From: Chitinivibrionales bacterium
GTDB lineage: Bacteria; Fibrobacterota; Chitinivibrionia; Chitinivibrionales; JANQEN01
DNA: 64,000 bases
Direction: 5' to 3'
NCBI GenBank assembly: GCA_028278335.1
Contig: JANQEN010000217.1
Location: 1-64,000 of the forward strand
Of the stretch, positions 63,837 to 64,000 are shown piece after piece (positions within the stretch are counted from its first letter, which is position 1; the number at the start of each line of letters is the position of its first letter). Under the pieces are notes generated by a model, which saw nothing but the letters and a program-made list of their open reading frames with translations, ran no database searches and was not told the DNA's origin. A program made the translations under genes and the position numbers.

Positions 63837-64000
63837 TTCAATCTCCTATTTTTTTGAAAAAGGTACAATTGTACAAATAAGATATATCGCTATCAATCAA
63901 AGAACAAGTGAATTACTGAGTTGCTAGATTGTAGCAAGGATGTGTTAGTGCATTAATTTATTTTTTACCCATGAACAAAATACAAGAACAGGTTTCCCTA
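63837..64000. other. Window end without a called gene
   Basis: AT-rich sequence upstream of the antitoxin remnant. The plus-strand frame of 77 codons across 63694-63927 is read antisense to the antitoxin and is not called. Confidence 0.3.

Noticed and set aside
63694-63927. 77-residue plus-strand protein
   Set aside because: It is antisense to the recognisable antitoxin sequence and has no ribosome-binding site or family.

Overview
The window comes from a diderm (Gram-negative type) bacterium of moderate GC. It carries a BamA/Skp/Lpx lipid A block, a LolE/LolD lipoprotein exporter, TamB, and many signal peptides and beta-barrel proteins. The LpxC-FabZ fusion, the repeated lipoproteins with FN3 plus SUMF1 domains, and an McsA-McsB-ClpC block in an outer-membrane organism suggest the Fibrobacterota/Chitinivibrionia side of the FCB group. 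That placement is inference; no rRNA gene is present to settle it.

Layout. 0-1.05 kb: intergenic repeat and decayed material. 1.05-5.6 kb: metal trafficking (NicO permease, DUF1007 partner, Zn/Mn-type ABC importer). 5.7-11.8 kb: a same-strand run of two outer-membrane barrel candidates, several lipoprotein-like secreted proteins and an FN3-SUMF1 lipoprotein of unknown purpose. 11.9-15.5 kb: a tightly overlapping redox operon (bc-type Rieske protein, a cytochrome b that keeps only one pair of heme ligands, a gluconate-dehydrogenase small-subunit homologue, a GMC flavoprotein), ending in an internally deleted alcohol dehydrogenase pseudogene. 15.5-19.4 kb: an AT-rich, gene-poor stretch with an inverted copy of the 0.4 kb repeat, a decayed gene made of 14-residue repeats, an orphan secreted protein and an acyltransferase. 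19.4-22.9 kb: a ChaN-like protein and a second FN3-SUMF1 protein.

23.3-30.2 kb holds the most unusual locus: a minus-strand operon encoding a 1252-residue fusion of a radical SAM enzyme (cobalamin-binding-type N-terminus) with an active ketosynthase and a second, catalytically dead ketosynthase (chain-length-factor-like), followed by an ACP, a GcvT-like folate protein, FabG and FabD. This looks like a dedicated acyl/polyketide pathway with radical chemistry built in; the product cannot be read from the sequence. A geranylgeranyl-reductase-family flavoprotein lies about 6 kb away.

30.5-37.1 kb: PepA, a small lipoprotein, an HD-GYP protein with a broken HD motif, a glycosyltransferase, a DRE-TIM aldolase and the reductase. 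37.3-55.3 kb: an unbroken plus-strand run for envelope biogenesis and protein quality control (LysS, LolE, LolD, McsA, McsB, ClpC, TamB, BamA, Skp, LpxD, LpxC-FabZ, LpxA). 55.4-64 kb: a degenerate AnmK-like protein, a coiled-coil lipoprotein and LysM protein pair, PgpH-type 7TM-HD phosphodiesterase, HAMP protein, two tRNA genes (Val, Asp), a GAF/HD-GYP protein and a truncated Phd-type antitoxin.
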